Shown piece after piece: positions 33,245-42,715 of a DNA stretch of 64,000 nucleotides. A model generated the notes under the pieces. That model was given only the letters and a program-made list of their open reading frames with translations. It did no database searches and had not been told where the DNA came from. Source of the stretch: Bog-375 sp049587755 (GTDB lineage Bacteria; Acidobacteriota; Terriglobia; Bryobacterales; Bryobacteraceae); contig JBAVEN010000081.1 in the NCBI GenBank assembly GCA_049587755.1, positions 20,016-84,015 of the forward strand. Direction: 5' to 3'. The position numbers and the translations under genes were made by a program. Every line of letters starts with the position of its first letter. The first letter of the stretch is position 1.

Positions 33245-35311
33245 CTACCGGGAGCTCAGGAAGTTCAAAGAGATCTGGGTTTTGTTTTCGACCGGCTGCC
33301 CGTCGAGCAGCGTCGGTCTGTATCGCCACTGCATGACGGCTTCCTTGGCGGACTGGACCAGCAACGGGTGTCCGGAGATGACCTTCACGGAGCGGACCCT
33401 GCCGTCGGTGCCGATGGTGGCTTCGAGAACAACTTCGCCGTGGGCACCCATCTGGCGCGCGGCCGTCGGATACGCCGGCTCCTTGCGGTACACAAGCTGA
33501 GCCGCGGCGACCTTACCGCCGGAAGAAGCCGCAGTGGTCTTCTTCGCGGCCGGCGGTGCGGGCGCAACCGGGGCGGGCGCGTTAGCGAAAGGCATGCTGA
33601 GATTCGAATTCATGTTGACGCCAGCGGGCGAAGCGGGAGGGGCGCCGGTCAGGTTGGCGATGGCGATGTCATTGGCACTAGCCGGGCGGAGCCGCTCGGC
33701 CAGCGACGCCGTGTTGAATGCCTTGGGAGCGACCTTCGCCGGCGCTGGCGGGGTCACTTCCGCGGGTGTGGTGGATGAGGCTTCCTGGGCGGGTGCAGGA
33801 GCAGCGGCTGCCGGCTGAGCCTGCGGCGAGTTCGCCTTCGCCTGGGTCGAAGTGGTGGCGGTAGATTTGCCGTCCGGCATCGGCGAGGGCCGCGTGCGCA
33901 AAGACCGCACTGACTCGGTCACCGTCTTGCTTTGGTTCTTTCCGGTCACTTCCATGCGGAAACTGACGTCCCCAGTCACAGGCGTGTAGACGATGCTGCC
34001 GGTGGTGAGCTGGGTCGGATCCATGTCATAGTTCTCGTGCCGGTCGCCATCATTGATGGAGAGCACACCGTGGGTGGCGTCGGCGATCGCCGCACAATTC
34101 TTGTTCCAGGTGAGCAGCAGATCGGTACCGCTGGGTTCCACCCGCAGGGTGAGATCCGCCGCCGGCGACTCCAGCGCGGTGGTCTGATGCGGGCGCACCA
34201 TGTAACCGGGGTAAACGAAAAGCAGCACCAGCGCAGCCACAGTGGCGGCGATGCCGCCGAGCACCATCATGATCTTTCCGCTGCCCTGCGACTCCACCGG
34301 GGCAGTGCCGCTCAGCGTTGCGAACGGCGACTTATCAGCTGCGGGCTTGGCAGGTTCGGCTGCTTTGGCGGCCGGGGCCTCTTTCGCCACTGCGGCGGCC
34401 GGCTTGACTTCCGTGGCAGGCGCCTTCGGCTCGGGCGCGGTTGGACGAGCGGGTGCGGCAGCTCTCCCTTCCGCGGCCGGCGCCTTGACGGGCGCCACAG
34501 GGGGCTTTGTCTCCGGCGGCTTCCGTTCGGCCCTGTCGACCACAGGCGGCATCGAGATCTTCGCCTCGCTGGACGGCGAGGAAGCAACCGAATCGCGACG
34601 CAGGCCGATCGGCACGACTTGCGGGCGGATACTGGGCTTGGCGGCCGGCGGTGGGGTGGCCGGAATATTCATCGGACTTGGCGGCGGAGCCGGCGCCGGC
34701 GCGGCCTCCGGCGGTGTCCACAGCGATGGCGTCAATTGCCCGGATCGGAACGAAAACTCCAAATAGCTTGCCTCGCCGTGGAACGCGCCGTCTTCCCTGA
34801 TGAAGAGGCCGCCCACGCTGGTCTTGGTGGCAAATGGCCGCACCAGCAGGGCGATGTGATGGGCATCGCGGAAGCGTGCGTCGAGGAACGCCAGATCCTC
34901 CGCATCCAGGCTGAGACCCTTCCGGCTATGCGCGCGGAAGAAGCCCATCACCTTAATGCTGCCGGGCGCGCTGTGCTGTTCAATCGCCCGTTCGAAACGT
35001 CCCAGATCAGCATCCGACAAACGGTACAACGGCCCGCGGCTGTAATCGCACGAGATCGTTTCATAGTCCTGGACGATCACATTCAAGGGACTGCCGGGGA
35101 CGACTGAGCCCAGCAATATGCCGCCAATCTCCGATCCTCTTGAGGTCAGGGAGCGGAAGTTTTCGATAACTTCACTCTCCATCCGGTCGATGAGATCGAA
35201 AGCCAGCCGCACTGCGACCGGCTTTTGGGGAACCTCCCACAGATATGTAGCCAGGGGTGCGGATTTCGGCTCGCCGCGTTCCCGCCGTGCTGTCGATTCA
35301 ACCATCTGCAT
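33245..35311 (-). CDS. TonB-type protein with cytoplasmic MPN/JAB-like N-terminal domain
   Basis: 688 residues with an unusual order. Residues about 35-190 resemble an MPN/JAB fold: 'SEIGGILLG' (the Glu of JAMM sites is E61), then 'KVMGFFRAHSRKGLSLDAEDLAFL'. The H-x-H-P metal motif is broken: only His128 remains, so it is probably not a protease. A Pro/Ala/Lys-rich linker (about 200-340) leads to one membrane helix (about 345-370), a periplasmic domain with 'LTLRVEPSGTDLLLTWN', another Pro/Ala-rich arm, and a TonB C-terminal domain ('KEPAYPTAARQMGAHGEVVLEATIG', 'AVMQWRYRPTLLDGQPV'). It may energise receptors or act as a sensor-linked TonB. The ATG follows GGAGG; divergent from the zinc-finger/TPR pair. 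Confidence 0.85.
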   Translation of the reverse strand: MQMVESTARRERGEPKSAPLATYLWEVPQKPVAVRLAFDLIDRMESEVIENFRSLTSRGSEIGGILLGSVVPGSPLNVIVQDYETISCDYSRGPLYRLSDADLGRFERAIEQHSAPGSIKVMGFFRAHSRKGLSLDAEDLAFLDARFRDAHHIALLVRPFATKTSVGGLFIREDGAFHGEASYLEFSFRSGQLTPSLWTPPEAAPAPAPPPSPMNIPATPPPAAKPSIRPQVVPIGLRRDSVASSPSSEAKISMPPVVDRAERKPPETKPPVAPVKAPAAEGRAAAPARPTAPEPKAPATEVKPAAAVAKEAPAAKAAEPAKPAADKSPFATLSGTAPVESQGSGKIMMVLGGIAATVAALVLLFVYPGYMVRPHQTTALESPAADLTLRVEPSGTDLLLTWNKNCAAIADATHGVLSINDGDRHENYDMDPTQLTTGSIVYTPVTGDVSFRMEVTGKNQSKTVTESVRSLRTRPSPMPDGKSTATTSTQAKANSPQAQPAAAAPAPAQEASSTTPAEVTPPAPAKVAPKAFNTASLAERLRPASANDIAIANLTGAPPASPAGVNMNSNLSMPFANAPAPVAPAPPAAKKTTAASSGGKVAAAQLVYRKEPAYPTAARQMGAHGEVVLEATIGTDGRVRSVKVISGHPLLVQSAKEAVMQWRYRPTLLDGQPVENKTQISLNFLSSR

Positions 35312-35359
35312 TTGCCTCCGCCCGCTGAAATTCTGGGCTCTTTACTTCACGGGTCAATT

Positions 35360-35482
35360 TTAACGGAAATCCAAGCAATATATACCCTAAAATTCACTCT
35401 ATTAACCAAAATCAACGGTACTGATCCACAATGTTTTAGCCGATAGCTATCCAGATATATATCCGTTAATTATCTTTGGTTA
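35360..35482. promoter_or_regulatory. AT-rich divergent promoter region with two interleaved inverted repeats
   Basis: TTAACGGA (35360-35367) pairs with TCCGTTAA (35462-35469), and TAACCAAA (35403-35410) with TTTGGTTA (35475-35482), in the order A-B-A'-B'. The tract is conspicuously AT-rich against the surrounding GC-rich genes. It separates the MPN-TonB gene (-) from the zinc-finger gene (+). Confidence 0.45.
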
Positions 35483-35527
35483 TCAGACGTATACTGTCCC
35501 CTTTTACTCTAGCAATTCTGAGTTTTA

Positions 35528-37306
35528 GTGCCTATAATGACCGAGGAAATGAGCGCCAGGACCTGTCAGCTATGCGGACGGCCCCTCAGTAGAATCTGGG
35601 TGGGCGCGGGCGGTGACTTCTGTTCTCGGGAACATCGCAGTCAATATGGACTGCGCCTGGGGATGGACCGGCTGCAGGAAGCCAATAAAGTCGCTACGCT
35701 GATGCGGCGGCGCGAAAATCTAAAGATGGTGGTGCCGGCGCAAGCGCAGAGCTTGGCCTCATTGCAGCGGCGTGGCTTTGATCAAAGTATGCCTTGGTCC
35801 GAGCCGTTGGCACCGGCCGACCACATGCGAAGCATTCATCCGGCGCTGGAATCGCGGCTGGAAGGCGGTGGCGATTTCTTTTCGCCGCGGCCGCGTGCCT
35901 CGAAAGAAAAGCAGCCACCGCGCAGCTTCAGCTATTTGCGGCACGCCGGTGAGGCGACGAGTGCGATGCTGCCCGCGCTCAGCGAATACACGATGCGGGT
36001 CACACTGCCGGGCCCGCGGCCCGCGCGGGCTTGGGATGGCGCGCGCTCGTTGAAGGCGCGCCGCCGCGGCTTTCCGTTGCCGCGGCGCCGGGCGTCGCGC
36101 GCGGTGCTGCCGTCCGAATCGCGGCGAGAGCTGATGGGGGGAGCCACCTACCAGCGTGACGCGGCCCCGCCTCTGTGGCTGCAATTGCCGATGCATGAGG
36201 GAAGCCCCGTGCGGGTGGCGGGAGCCCAGCCGATCCGCCCGCCGGAGAGGCAACTGCGCCGCTTCGCCGTTGCGCATCGAACACCCGGGTTGACTTGGCC
36301 TGGCACTATGCCAGCGCCGGTATTCGTCAAAGAGGGCCCAGCGCCTCACTCCCGGACGCCGCTGATCACACCGCTGGTTCGTGCCGCGGCACTGCCCCAC
36401 GGCCCTGGCCACGGCGTATTACCCGGCATGGCGCACGGCAGCGCGCGGCGACTGAGCCGCAGCAGCCGCGACTGCCGCATGGTGCAGCGCAGCGCCGCCA
36501 TCGATTGGACCGGATCGAATCTGCCGGCAATTGTTATGGCTGGCGGACACGTGGTGGACGCGCACTTGCGGAGTGCCGCATGGAACCGCGGTGGCACGCG
36601 CGCGGTTTCGGTGATTGCCAAAGCGTCCGACCTGATCCCGCGGTTCTCGACGGTATTGTTTGAACCGCAAGAGGCGCCATTCGGCTACTCCAGTTTCAGA
36701 ATACAGAGCGGCATGCCAGCGCTTCCGGTTTCGCCGGCGGCAACCCCCAAGGCGCCGCAGAAGCGCACCCAGGCGAAGCAGGTGAAAAGTGAAACCATTC
36801 GCCTGGAAGATCATTTCGACGCCGGATTAGGAAACTGGGTTGGCGGCGTGAGCGATTGGAAAATCGACGTGGCCGGCGTGCGTCCCGGTGCTCTGGCGCT
36901 GTTCGCGCCCTCGCTCGCCATGGTCGATTACGATGTCGAGTTTTTGGCACGCATCGACCAGAAGAGCCTGAGCTGGGTATTCCGCGCGGCCGATGAACAG
37001 AACTACCATTTGGCGACGATTGCGAATTCGCCGCAGGGCCGGACCTTCACGCGGTCTTCGGTGATCGAGGGCGCGCCCGGACTGAGCGTCACCACGCCGG
37101 TCCGCCAGGCGGGCAGTCTCAAAGCGGCCGTTACCATCCTGACACGCGTCAGGGGCAACGATTTTACGGTTTCCATAGATGGCGAACCCATCGAGCGATG
37201 GAGCGACAACCGCCTCGCGATTGGCGGAGTGGGATTTTTGGGCGCGCCGGACAATCGTGCGCGCCTCTACTGGATACGCCTGGTGACAGACGAATCCGAG
37301 CGGTAA
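35528..37306 (+). CDS. Unknown protein: N-terminal zinc finger, long basic linker, C-terminal jelly-roll domain
   Basis: 592 residues, no signal peptide. The N-terminus holds a treble-clef-like zinc site 'CQLCGRPLSRIWVG' followed by 'FCSREHRSQYG' (C-x2-C...C-x3-H). Residues about 65-400 are Arg/Pro/His-rich, low-complexity and probably disordered. The last ~180 residues ('DHFDAGLGNWVGGVSDWKI', 'LSWVFRAADEQNYHLATI', 'DFTVSIDGEPIERWSDNRLAIGGVGFLG') resemble a LamG/3-keto-disaccharide-hydrolase jelly roll of the DUF1080 type. Start could be GTG 35528, ATG 35537 or ATG 35549. The downstream TPR gene begins 15 bases after its stop, with a perfect ribosome site, so the two form an operon. Function not recognised. 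Confidence 0.75.
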   Translation: MPIMTEEMSARTCQLCGRPLSRIWVGAGGDFCSREHRSQYGLRLGMDRLQEANKVATLMRRRENLKMVVPAQAQSLASLQRRGFDQSMPWSEPLAPADHMRSIHPALESRLEGGGDFFSPRPRASKEKQPPRSFSYLRHAGEATSAMLPALSEYTMRVTLPGPRPARAWDGARSLKARRRGFPLPRRRASRAVLPSESRRELMGGATYQRDAAPPLWLQLPMHEGSPVRVAGAQPIRPPERQLRRFAVAHRTPGLTWPGTMPAPVFVKEGPAPHSRTPLITPLVRAAALPHGPGHGVLPGMAHGSARRLSRSSRDCRMVQRSAAIDWTGSNLPAIVMAGGHVVDAHLRSAAWNRGGTRAVSVIAKASDLIPRFSTVLFEPQEAPFGYSSFRIQSGMPALPVSPAATPKAPQKRTQAKQVKSETIRLEDHFDAGLGNWVGGVSDWKIDVAGVRPGALALFAPSLAMVDYDVEFLARIDQKSLSWVFRAADEQNYHLATIANSPQGRTFTRSSVIEGAPGLSVTTPVRQAGSLKAAVTILTRVRGNDFTVSIDGEPIERWSDNRLAIGGVGFLGAPDNRARLYWIRLVTDESER

Positions 37307-37321
37307 GGAGGACTGAGAGAA

Positions 37322-38977
37322 ATGAGCAGCAACCCGATTCGAACCAGCGCTAAGGTTCAGCCCCTGCGAGGCCCGGCGCCAGACATGAGTGACAAAGAAG
37401 GGGCGGCGATGAGCGGCCCCGGTTTTCTGGCGCGCGCCGTCGCCTTGCACCTGGCCGGCAAGCGGGATGAAGCCCTCAAGCAATTGCAACGCGCCATCGC
37501 CGCCAATGAAGCCTCGCCCGAAATCTACCGCGCGATGGGGCACATCCAGTTCGAACTGGGCGACCATAAGGAAGCCGCCAAGAGCTACCGCGCTTTAACG
37601 CAGATCAAGCCGCAGTATGCGATGGGCTGGTTCAACCTGGCCGTTTGCCTGGAGCGCCTGGGCTCGTGGGAAGAGGCGGCGGAGGCCTTTGGAAAGGCCT
37701 CGACTCTCGAGCCTGGCCACCTGGACGCGCACCTCGGGCTGGGCGTGTGCCACTTGCGCCTCGAGGATCCCAAGAGCGCTCTGTTCTCTTTCGAGCACTG
37801 CCTGGCGGTGTCGCCGCAGCATGAAGACGCGTTGTTCGGCAAGGCCGCAGCGTTGCAATCGCTCGACCACGCCGACGAGGCCGCGGGGATCTACCAGAAG
37901 ATCATCGAACGCAACCCGGACTCGGAAGAGTCGCTGGCGAACCTGGTGCTGATCGGCATGTCGAAGGAAGATTTCGACATGGTGCGCGAGTACTCCGAAC
38001 GGCTGCTGGAGCTCAAGCCCGAGTCCACAGTGGCATTGGAAGGACTGGCGGCCTGGGCGTCGGCATCGGACGAGCACGCGCTCACCGCCAAATTCTGCAA
38101 CCTGCTGGTCAACGCAGTGCCCGGCCACTTCGAGGCCTGGTTCAACCTGGCGCTGGCGCACCAGAAGTCCGGACGGTGGCAGCAGGCGGCGGAAGCTTAC
38201 CAGGAAGCCATCAAGCTGCGCTCGCAATCTTCCGAGGCACACACCAACCTGGGCGTCGTGCACGAACAACTGGGCGACATGGTGGCGGCCCGCGCGGACT
38301 ATGACCGCGCCATGGCCGCTCAGCCCGAAGCTCTGGCGCCGATGTGGAACGTGGCCCTGCTGCTGGAACATGGCGGGCAGTACGATGAGGCCGAGCGCTG
38401 GTATCGGCAGGTCCTGGAGCGCGCTCCGAAGGAGGAGGAGGCCCGCTTCCGGATGGGCTACCTGCGGCTCAAGAGGGAGGACTTCCGCGGCGCCGTCGAA
38501 GCTTTCGAAGGCTGCCTGAAATACCGCCCCTATTGGCCCGAAGCGCAAGCCAACCTGGCGTTGGCTTATACCGGCATGGGAGACAAAGAGCACGCCGAGC
38601 GGCTGTACGACAAGATGCTCGAAGCCGACCCCAAGAGCGTCGATGCGCTGCGCGGCATGGCGGCCCTGTCGATCCAGTCGGGCGACTTCAACACGGCCCT
38701 CGAACATCACGTGCGGCTGATCGATCTCGGCGAGCGTTCGCCCGAAATCCTGTATAACGCCGGGCTGATGTACGAGAAAGCCGATCAGCCGGAAAAGGCC
38801 GTCCGCCTGTATCGGGATGCGTTGTCGCTGCAGCCGGATATGCCGGAAGCGCTGCTCAATCTGGGCCGCATTCTGGAATCGACGGGCAAGAGCGAAGAAG
38901 CCCGCTCCTGCTGGAGCAAGGCGCTCGACGCTGAACCGGCCCTGGCGCAGGGCTACTTCGGTCCCACGATTGAGTAA
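37322..38977 (+). CDS. Cytosolic TPR-repeat protein
   Basis: 551 residues built almost entirely of tetratricopeptide repeats, about thirteen, from residue 35 to the end. Clear units include 'PEIYRAMGHIQFELGDHKEAAKSY', here split, 'GWFNLAVCLERLGSWEEAAEAF', and 'AHTNLGVVHEQLGDMVAARADY'. There is no signal peptide and no enzymatic domain, so it is a protein-interaction scaffold. AAGGAGG 10 bases before the ATG gives strong initiation. It is the second gene of the pair with the zinc-finger/jelly-roll protein, and its partner or the divergent MPN-TonB protein may be its clients; that is inference. The C-terminus 'GYFGPTIE' closes the last repeat. Confidence 0.88.
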   Translation: MSSNPIRTSAKVQPLRGPAPDMSDKEGAAMSGPGFLARAVALHLAGKRDEALKQLQRAIAANEASPEIYRAMGHIQFELGDHKEAAKSYRALTQIKPQYAMGWFNLAVCLERLGSWEEAAEAFGKASTLEPGHLDAHLGLGVCHLRLEDPKSALFSFEHCLAVSPQHEDALFGKAAALQSLDHADEAAGIYQKIIERNPDSEESLANLVLIGMSKEDFDMVREYSERLLELKPESTVALEGLAAWASASDEHALTAKFCNLLVNAVPGHFEAWFNLALAHQKSGRWQQAAEAYQEAIKLRSQSSEAHTNLGVVHEQLGDMVAARADYDRAMAAQPEALAPMWNVALLLEHGGQYDEAERWYRQVLERAPKEEEARFRMGYLRLKREDFRGAVEAFEGCLKYRPYWPEAQANLALAYTGMGDKEHAERLYDKMLEADPKSVDALRGMAALSIQSGDFNTALEHHVRLIDLGERSPEILYNAGLMYEKADQPEKAVRLYRDALSLQPDMPEALLNLGRILESTGKSEEARSCWSKALDAEPALAQGYFGPTIE

Positions 38978-39307
38978 GCGCGCAAAGCGCGTGGTGCAAA
39001 TCGTAGGCATGTTCGCCGCTTGAAATTCGGCTGAGCTTGGCCCTCGCCCAGGCGCGACCATGCCTCGCGAGCGCGGTTTTCGCTGTGAATTAGGTGAATG
39101 TCGCGTGACTCGCAGTGGTGGGCCCACTGCGTCGTCGAAATCCGCGCCGGGCAGGCGCGGCCCCAGTAGACAGCGCAAGGTCAAATGAAGCGCGCGCTCC
39201 ACCGTCCCCGTGCCACCCCCTTTGTTACAGTTTTCACGTTGGGACTTCACCCCCGTCCACGCCGCTTGAGGACGTGGTAGAGTGATTGGACAGTCGGGGA
39301 GGGATCG
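38978..39307. other. 330-base intergenic region
   Basis: No gene is supported. An extended -10 (TGG-TAGAGT, 39278-39283) lies 24 bases before the next ATG, with a GGGGAGGG ribosome site between, giving a short normal leader for the 1135-aa gene. Confidence 0.5.
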
Positions 39308-42300
39308 ATGAGGTTCTGGTCGATTGTCGTAGCGGCTGCAGTTTTGTTTCCGGTTTCTGTCCTGCCTGCCTGGCAGGCGCCCGCGCAGATCCGCCAACTG
39401 GAGGCCGCCGGCGACGCCAGCAAGGCCCGCGACATCCTGGCGGGCGCCGTTCAGCAAAATCCCGACAGCGCTCCCGCCCTCAAATCCTACGCGGAGTATC
39501 TCGAACAGTACGGCCAACCGGAAGCGCGAGCGGTGTATGCCAGGCTCCTGGCGCAGTTGCGCCGGGCGGGTGATGCGGCGGAGGAAGCCGAAATCGCGCG
39601 CCGGCTGGTGACGCTCGATCTCTTGGCCGGAGACCGCGAAGCGTCGGCGCGCGATAGCGAATTCTATCGCGCTGCCGCCGGCAAGACACTTACTCCAGCC
39701 GCGTCTTCGAGCGAGCGAAACGAGGCGTGGCCCACCATTTCCATACCTGGACCGATGCGATCGTTCGCGCGCATGGCGGCCATTTCACCCGCGGCGGCGC
39801 CGCAGGACGTGCTGCCGGCATTGGCGCGGAATATCGTCACCAACGGCTACCAGGCCTCGCACAGCAACGACGTGCTGGAACAGACCGAGTTTCTGAAGTT
39901 GCTGCACCGTTACCTCGGGCAGGCGCGAGAATTGGAGAAACTGGCGGGCGATCAGCACGCGATTCAGGTGCCCAAGTGCGATTCACCCAACGTGGCCGAT
40001 CTGTTGCGCATCCTCGGTTTTCGCATGCGCGGCGGCTGCGGCTCGGAGGTGGTGCTGGAAACTGTGAATGCCGGGCGGGCGTTCTTGACCACGGATTCCG
40101 GATTTCCGGTGAACCGCCTGGAAGAGGCGCTGCGCACCAACAACCCCTTCCGCTATGATTTTCATCCCACGCAGGTGCCGGTAATGTTCGGCCCGGATTA
40201 TTGGACTGCGGGGAGCAAGGAGGCGGATTTCCTTGAAGGGTTGGTTTCCGATCCCTCGTTGTGCCGCCTCTACCTGGGGCTGTCCAAGCTGGATCCGCCC
40301 ACTGCGGCCGCCATGCGCGGTGCGGCGACGCTGACTCATCTGCGAGCGTACGGGCACGTGCTGGATTTCTTCGGCGGCCAGTTCGAGCTGCGCGGCGGCA
40401 AAGCGGTGGTTCCCGGCGGCGCGCGCGCGGCAGCGGCCTGGGGCGACCTGGTGGGCGTTTCGCCGGATCGCGGAGCGGAGTTTTTCGTTAAGCTGCTGAC
40501 CAAGGACGACGGCTGGATGGCCAGCCTATACGACGCGCTGGCGCGCATCGACACGCCGGTGCGCGACTATCTGACGGATCCGGCCCGCCTAAAGCGCTTC
40601 TACGCAGCGGTCCGGGGAAAAATCACCAGCCCAGGGCCGGCGCGTCCGGTGTTTCGCTCCAACAGCGACATGATGCTGCTGACCACGCGGCTGCAGCTCG
40701 ACGCCGATGGCAAACCGCACGTGCCCGGCGACCTGGGAGTGTGGAAACGTCTGTTCGCCAACCACCCGCAGGGCCGTTACGATGTCAAGCTGACACGGCT
40801 GGCGGCTACCTGGAAGGAACCGGACGACCTGATCGAAGCGCTGTTCGCCCTGTGCCGCAGGTCTGTGGAAAACGAGCCGCTCAAGATCTTCATGGCGCTG
40901 TCCGATATCGACCACGACCGCGCCACGCCGCTCGAAGCCGCCACGGTGGAGCGCCTGGCGCGTTCGTGGCGCACCTATGGGAGCCAGTTCGCGATTTTCA
41001 GCGAATCGCCCGCATTAAGCGACAAATCCATCAACCAGTTTCTGGATACGGCCGAGGCGCTGACGCGGCTGCGCGAGCCGAGCCTGCGCGCCGATGCCGG
41101 CGGGACGTTTCAATCGCTGATTTCGTTGTGGCAGATCCTGGTGCGCCAGCAGACCATCGCGGACCGCAACGCCGACACCGCCTTTGCCGCAATCGTCACC
41201 GGTTTCGCCGACGTGCATCGCGCCCGCGAGCTGTTCGACGCCGGTCATCGCGGCTTCGAGTCGCTGCTCGATGCGGCGGCGAAGCCGGCCGATTCCATCA
41301 CCGGACCCCAGGAACGGATGGTTGACCTGCTGGCAGGCGCCGCCCAATCGGACGATGTCGAAACCCGCCAGGAGATGGAAGAGGAGCTGCTCCGCATTTT
41401 GGACGCGCAGCGCCTGGTTTCGCTTGACACGCTCTTCCAGTTGGGTGATTTGCTCGAGAGCGGCCGGCGCCCGGACAAGGCCGCGACCGCGGAGCTGGTC
41501 AAGCTGGCTGGGCGCATCGCCGAGGTCGCCCTGCCACGTGCGCCCCTTACCGCCAGCGAACGCAGCGCCATGGGCTTCGGCTTCTGGACCGACCGGCATT
41601 TAGATTTCGAGCGCAAGCTGAACATGCGGCTGGCTATCGAAAAGACCGGTGGCGATCCTGCCCGCCTTAAGGAACTGACGGAGCTGCTGGCGCCGCTGCT
41701 GCGCGATTCCCTGCTCGGCTTCAGCTATGCCTACTACGCTCCGCCGGGCGCACAAATGCTCTTCACCAACCCGGTGTTCGTGCGCAGCCACGACTTCGTC
41801 GGCGGCCAGAGCCAAGGCTATATGTGGAAGCCCACGGAACCCTACGGCTCGGGCTGGCCTTCGAACGGCGGTGGCCGCCTGGTGGGATCCCTTGCGGCTT
41901 TGCCGTATGCGCTGGCCGATGCCGAGCAGAATTTTCTGGTACCCGCGCAGACCCAGGCGCTGATCTGGGGCGATCTGGTGCCGCAGATGATTTTGAGCGC
42001 CAAGGTGCCGCGCTGGTGGACCGTCACCCCGGCCCAAATGCATTGGGTGGGATTGAATCTACGCTATGGGCGCGAGCTGCTGGCCGGAGCGGCCATGGAT
42101 CAGCCAGCGCGCCAGGCAGTGATGGCGGAGTTGAGCCGGCTGGCTGCACCCGCGCGCACCGCCAGAGTAGGGCAACTGCTCGAGCAGGGACAAGCGAAGG
42201 AAGCCGCCGAGCAGGTGACTCCGTCCGAGCTGTTCTGGCTCAGCCGCGCGCTCGAGCCGGGGCGCACCGGCGACCGCTCCGCGCTGCGCTCCCAGATCGA

Positions 42301-42715
42301 GCGCCTTGCGGCGGACGTTCCCGGACAGGTGAGCATAGCGGCTATTTCGCGCGCCTTTGGAGCGCCCAAGCCGACCCTGGCCACCTCCTACCGGCCTGAA
42401 TTACTCAATGTACGCACGTTCCCCACGCTGATGGGCTACTCCAGCCGCATCCTGGCGGAAAGCTGGGAATCCAACAACCTGTACTGGGCCGCCCTGGCAG
42501 ACGAGCTGAGCCTGCGGCCGGCGCAACTTAACGTGCGCATTCCGGAATGGACCCGGCAGTTGATCGAGCACATTTTCGCTTCCCACCTGGAGGACTGGCC
42601 CGCTGTGCTACGGTCGTTGCGTGTAGTTGGCGACGGCGTCCGCGAGCAGGCGCGCGCCGTGGCAGCCGACCAAAAAGCGGCCATCCAGGAATTCCCTACG
42701 GGTAGGCCACAATGA
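39308..42715 (+). CDS. Large exported protein of unknown function
   Basis: 1135 residues with signal peptide MRFWSIVVAAAVLFPVSVLPA. The first ~100 residues look like a TPR-like helical lead-in ('QIRQLEAAGDASKARDILAGAVQQNPDSAPALKSY', split here for length). The remainder is mostly helical, rich in Ala/Leu/Arg, with no enzymatic motif that I recognise and no membrane anchor. Its stop overlaps the start of the VWFA protein (ATGA at 42712), so the pair is coupled and the products probably act together at the cell surface or periplasm. It is likely a lineage-specific acidobacterial protein. A TAGAGT promoter box and GGGGAGGG ribosome site support the start. Confidence 0.85.
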   Translation: MRFWSIVVAAAVLFPVSVLPAWQAPAQIRQLEAAGDASKARDILAGAVQQNPDSAPALKSYAEYLEQYGQPEARAVYARLLAQLRRAGDAAEEAEIARRLVTLDLLAGDREASARDSEFYRAAAGKTLTPAASSSERNEAWPTISIPGPMRSFARMAAISPAAAPQDVLPALARNIVTNGYQASHSNDVLEQTEFLKLLHRYLGQARELEKLAGDQHAIQVPKCDSPNVADLLRILGFRMRGGCGSEVVLETVNAGRAFLTTDSGFPVNRLEEALRTNNPFRYDFHPTQVPVMFGPDYWTAGSKEADFLEGLVSDPSLCRLYLGLSKLDPPTAAAMRGAATLTHLRAYGHVLDFFGGQFELRGGKAVVPGGARAAAAWGDLVGVSPDRGAEFFVKLLTKDDGWMASLYDALARIDTPVRDYLTDPARLKRFYAAVRGKITSPGPARPVFRSNSDMMLLTTRLQLDADGKPHVPGDLGVWKRLFANHPQGRYDVKLTRLAATWKEPDDLIEALFALCRRSVENEPLKIFMALSDIDHDRATPLEAATVERLARSWRTYGSQFAIFSESPALSDKSINQFLDTAEALTRLREPSLRADAGGTFQSLISLWQILVRQQTIADRNADTAFAAIVTGFADVHRARELFDAGHRGFESLLDAAAKPADSITGPQERMVDLLAGAAQSDDVETRQEMEEELLRILDAQRLVSLDTLFQLGDLLESGRRPDKAATAELVKLAGRIAEVALPRAPLTASERSAMGFGFWTDRHLDFERKLNMRLAIEKTGGDPARLKELTELLAPLLRDSLLGFSYAYYAPPGAQMLFTNPVFVRSHDFVGGQSQGYMWKPTEPYGSGWPSNGGGRLVGSLAALPYALADAEQNFLVPAQTQALIWGDLVPQMILSAKVPRWWTVTPAQMHWVGLNLRYGRELLAGAAMDQPARQAVMAELSRLAAPARTARVGQLLEQGQAKEAAEQVTPSELFWLSRALEPGRTGDRSALRSQIERLAADVPGQVSIAAISRAFGAPKPTLATSYRPELLNVRTFPTLMGYSSRILAESWESNNLYWAALADELSLRPAQLNVRIPEWTRQLIEHIFASHLEDWPAVLRSLRVVGDGVREQARAVAADQKAAIQEFPTGRPQ

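Noticed and set aside
33245..35311. An active JAMM metalloprotease
   Set aside because: The fold looks MPN-like but the H-x-H-P metal motif is broken, so peptidase activity is not claimed.
37595..39517. A 640-codon minus-strand frame opposite the TPR gene
   Set aside because: It is a shadow of the TPR coding sequence and has no recognisable domain.
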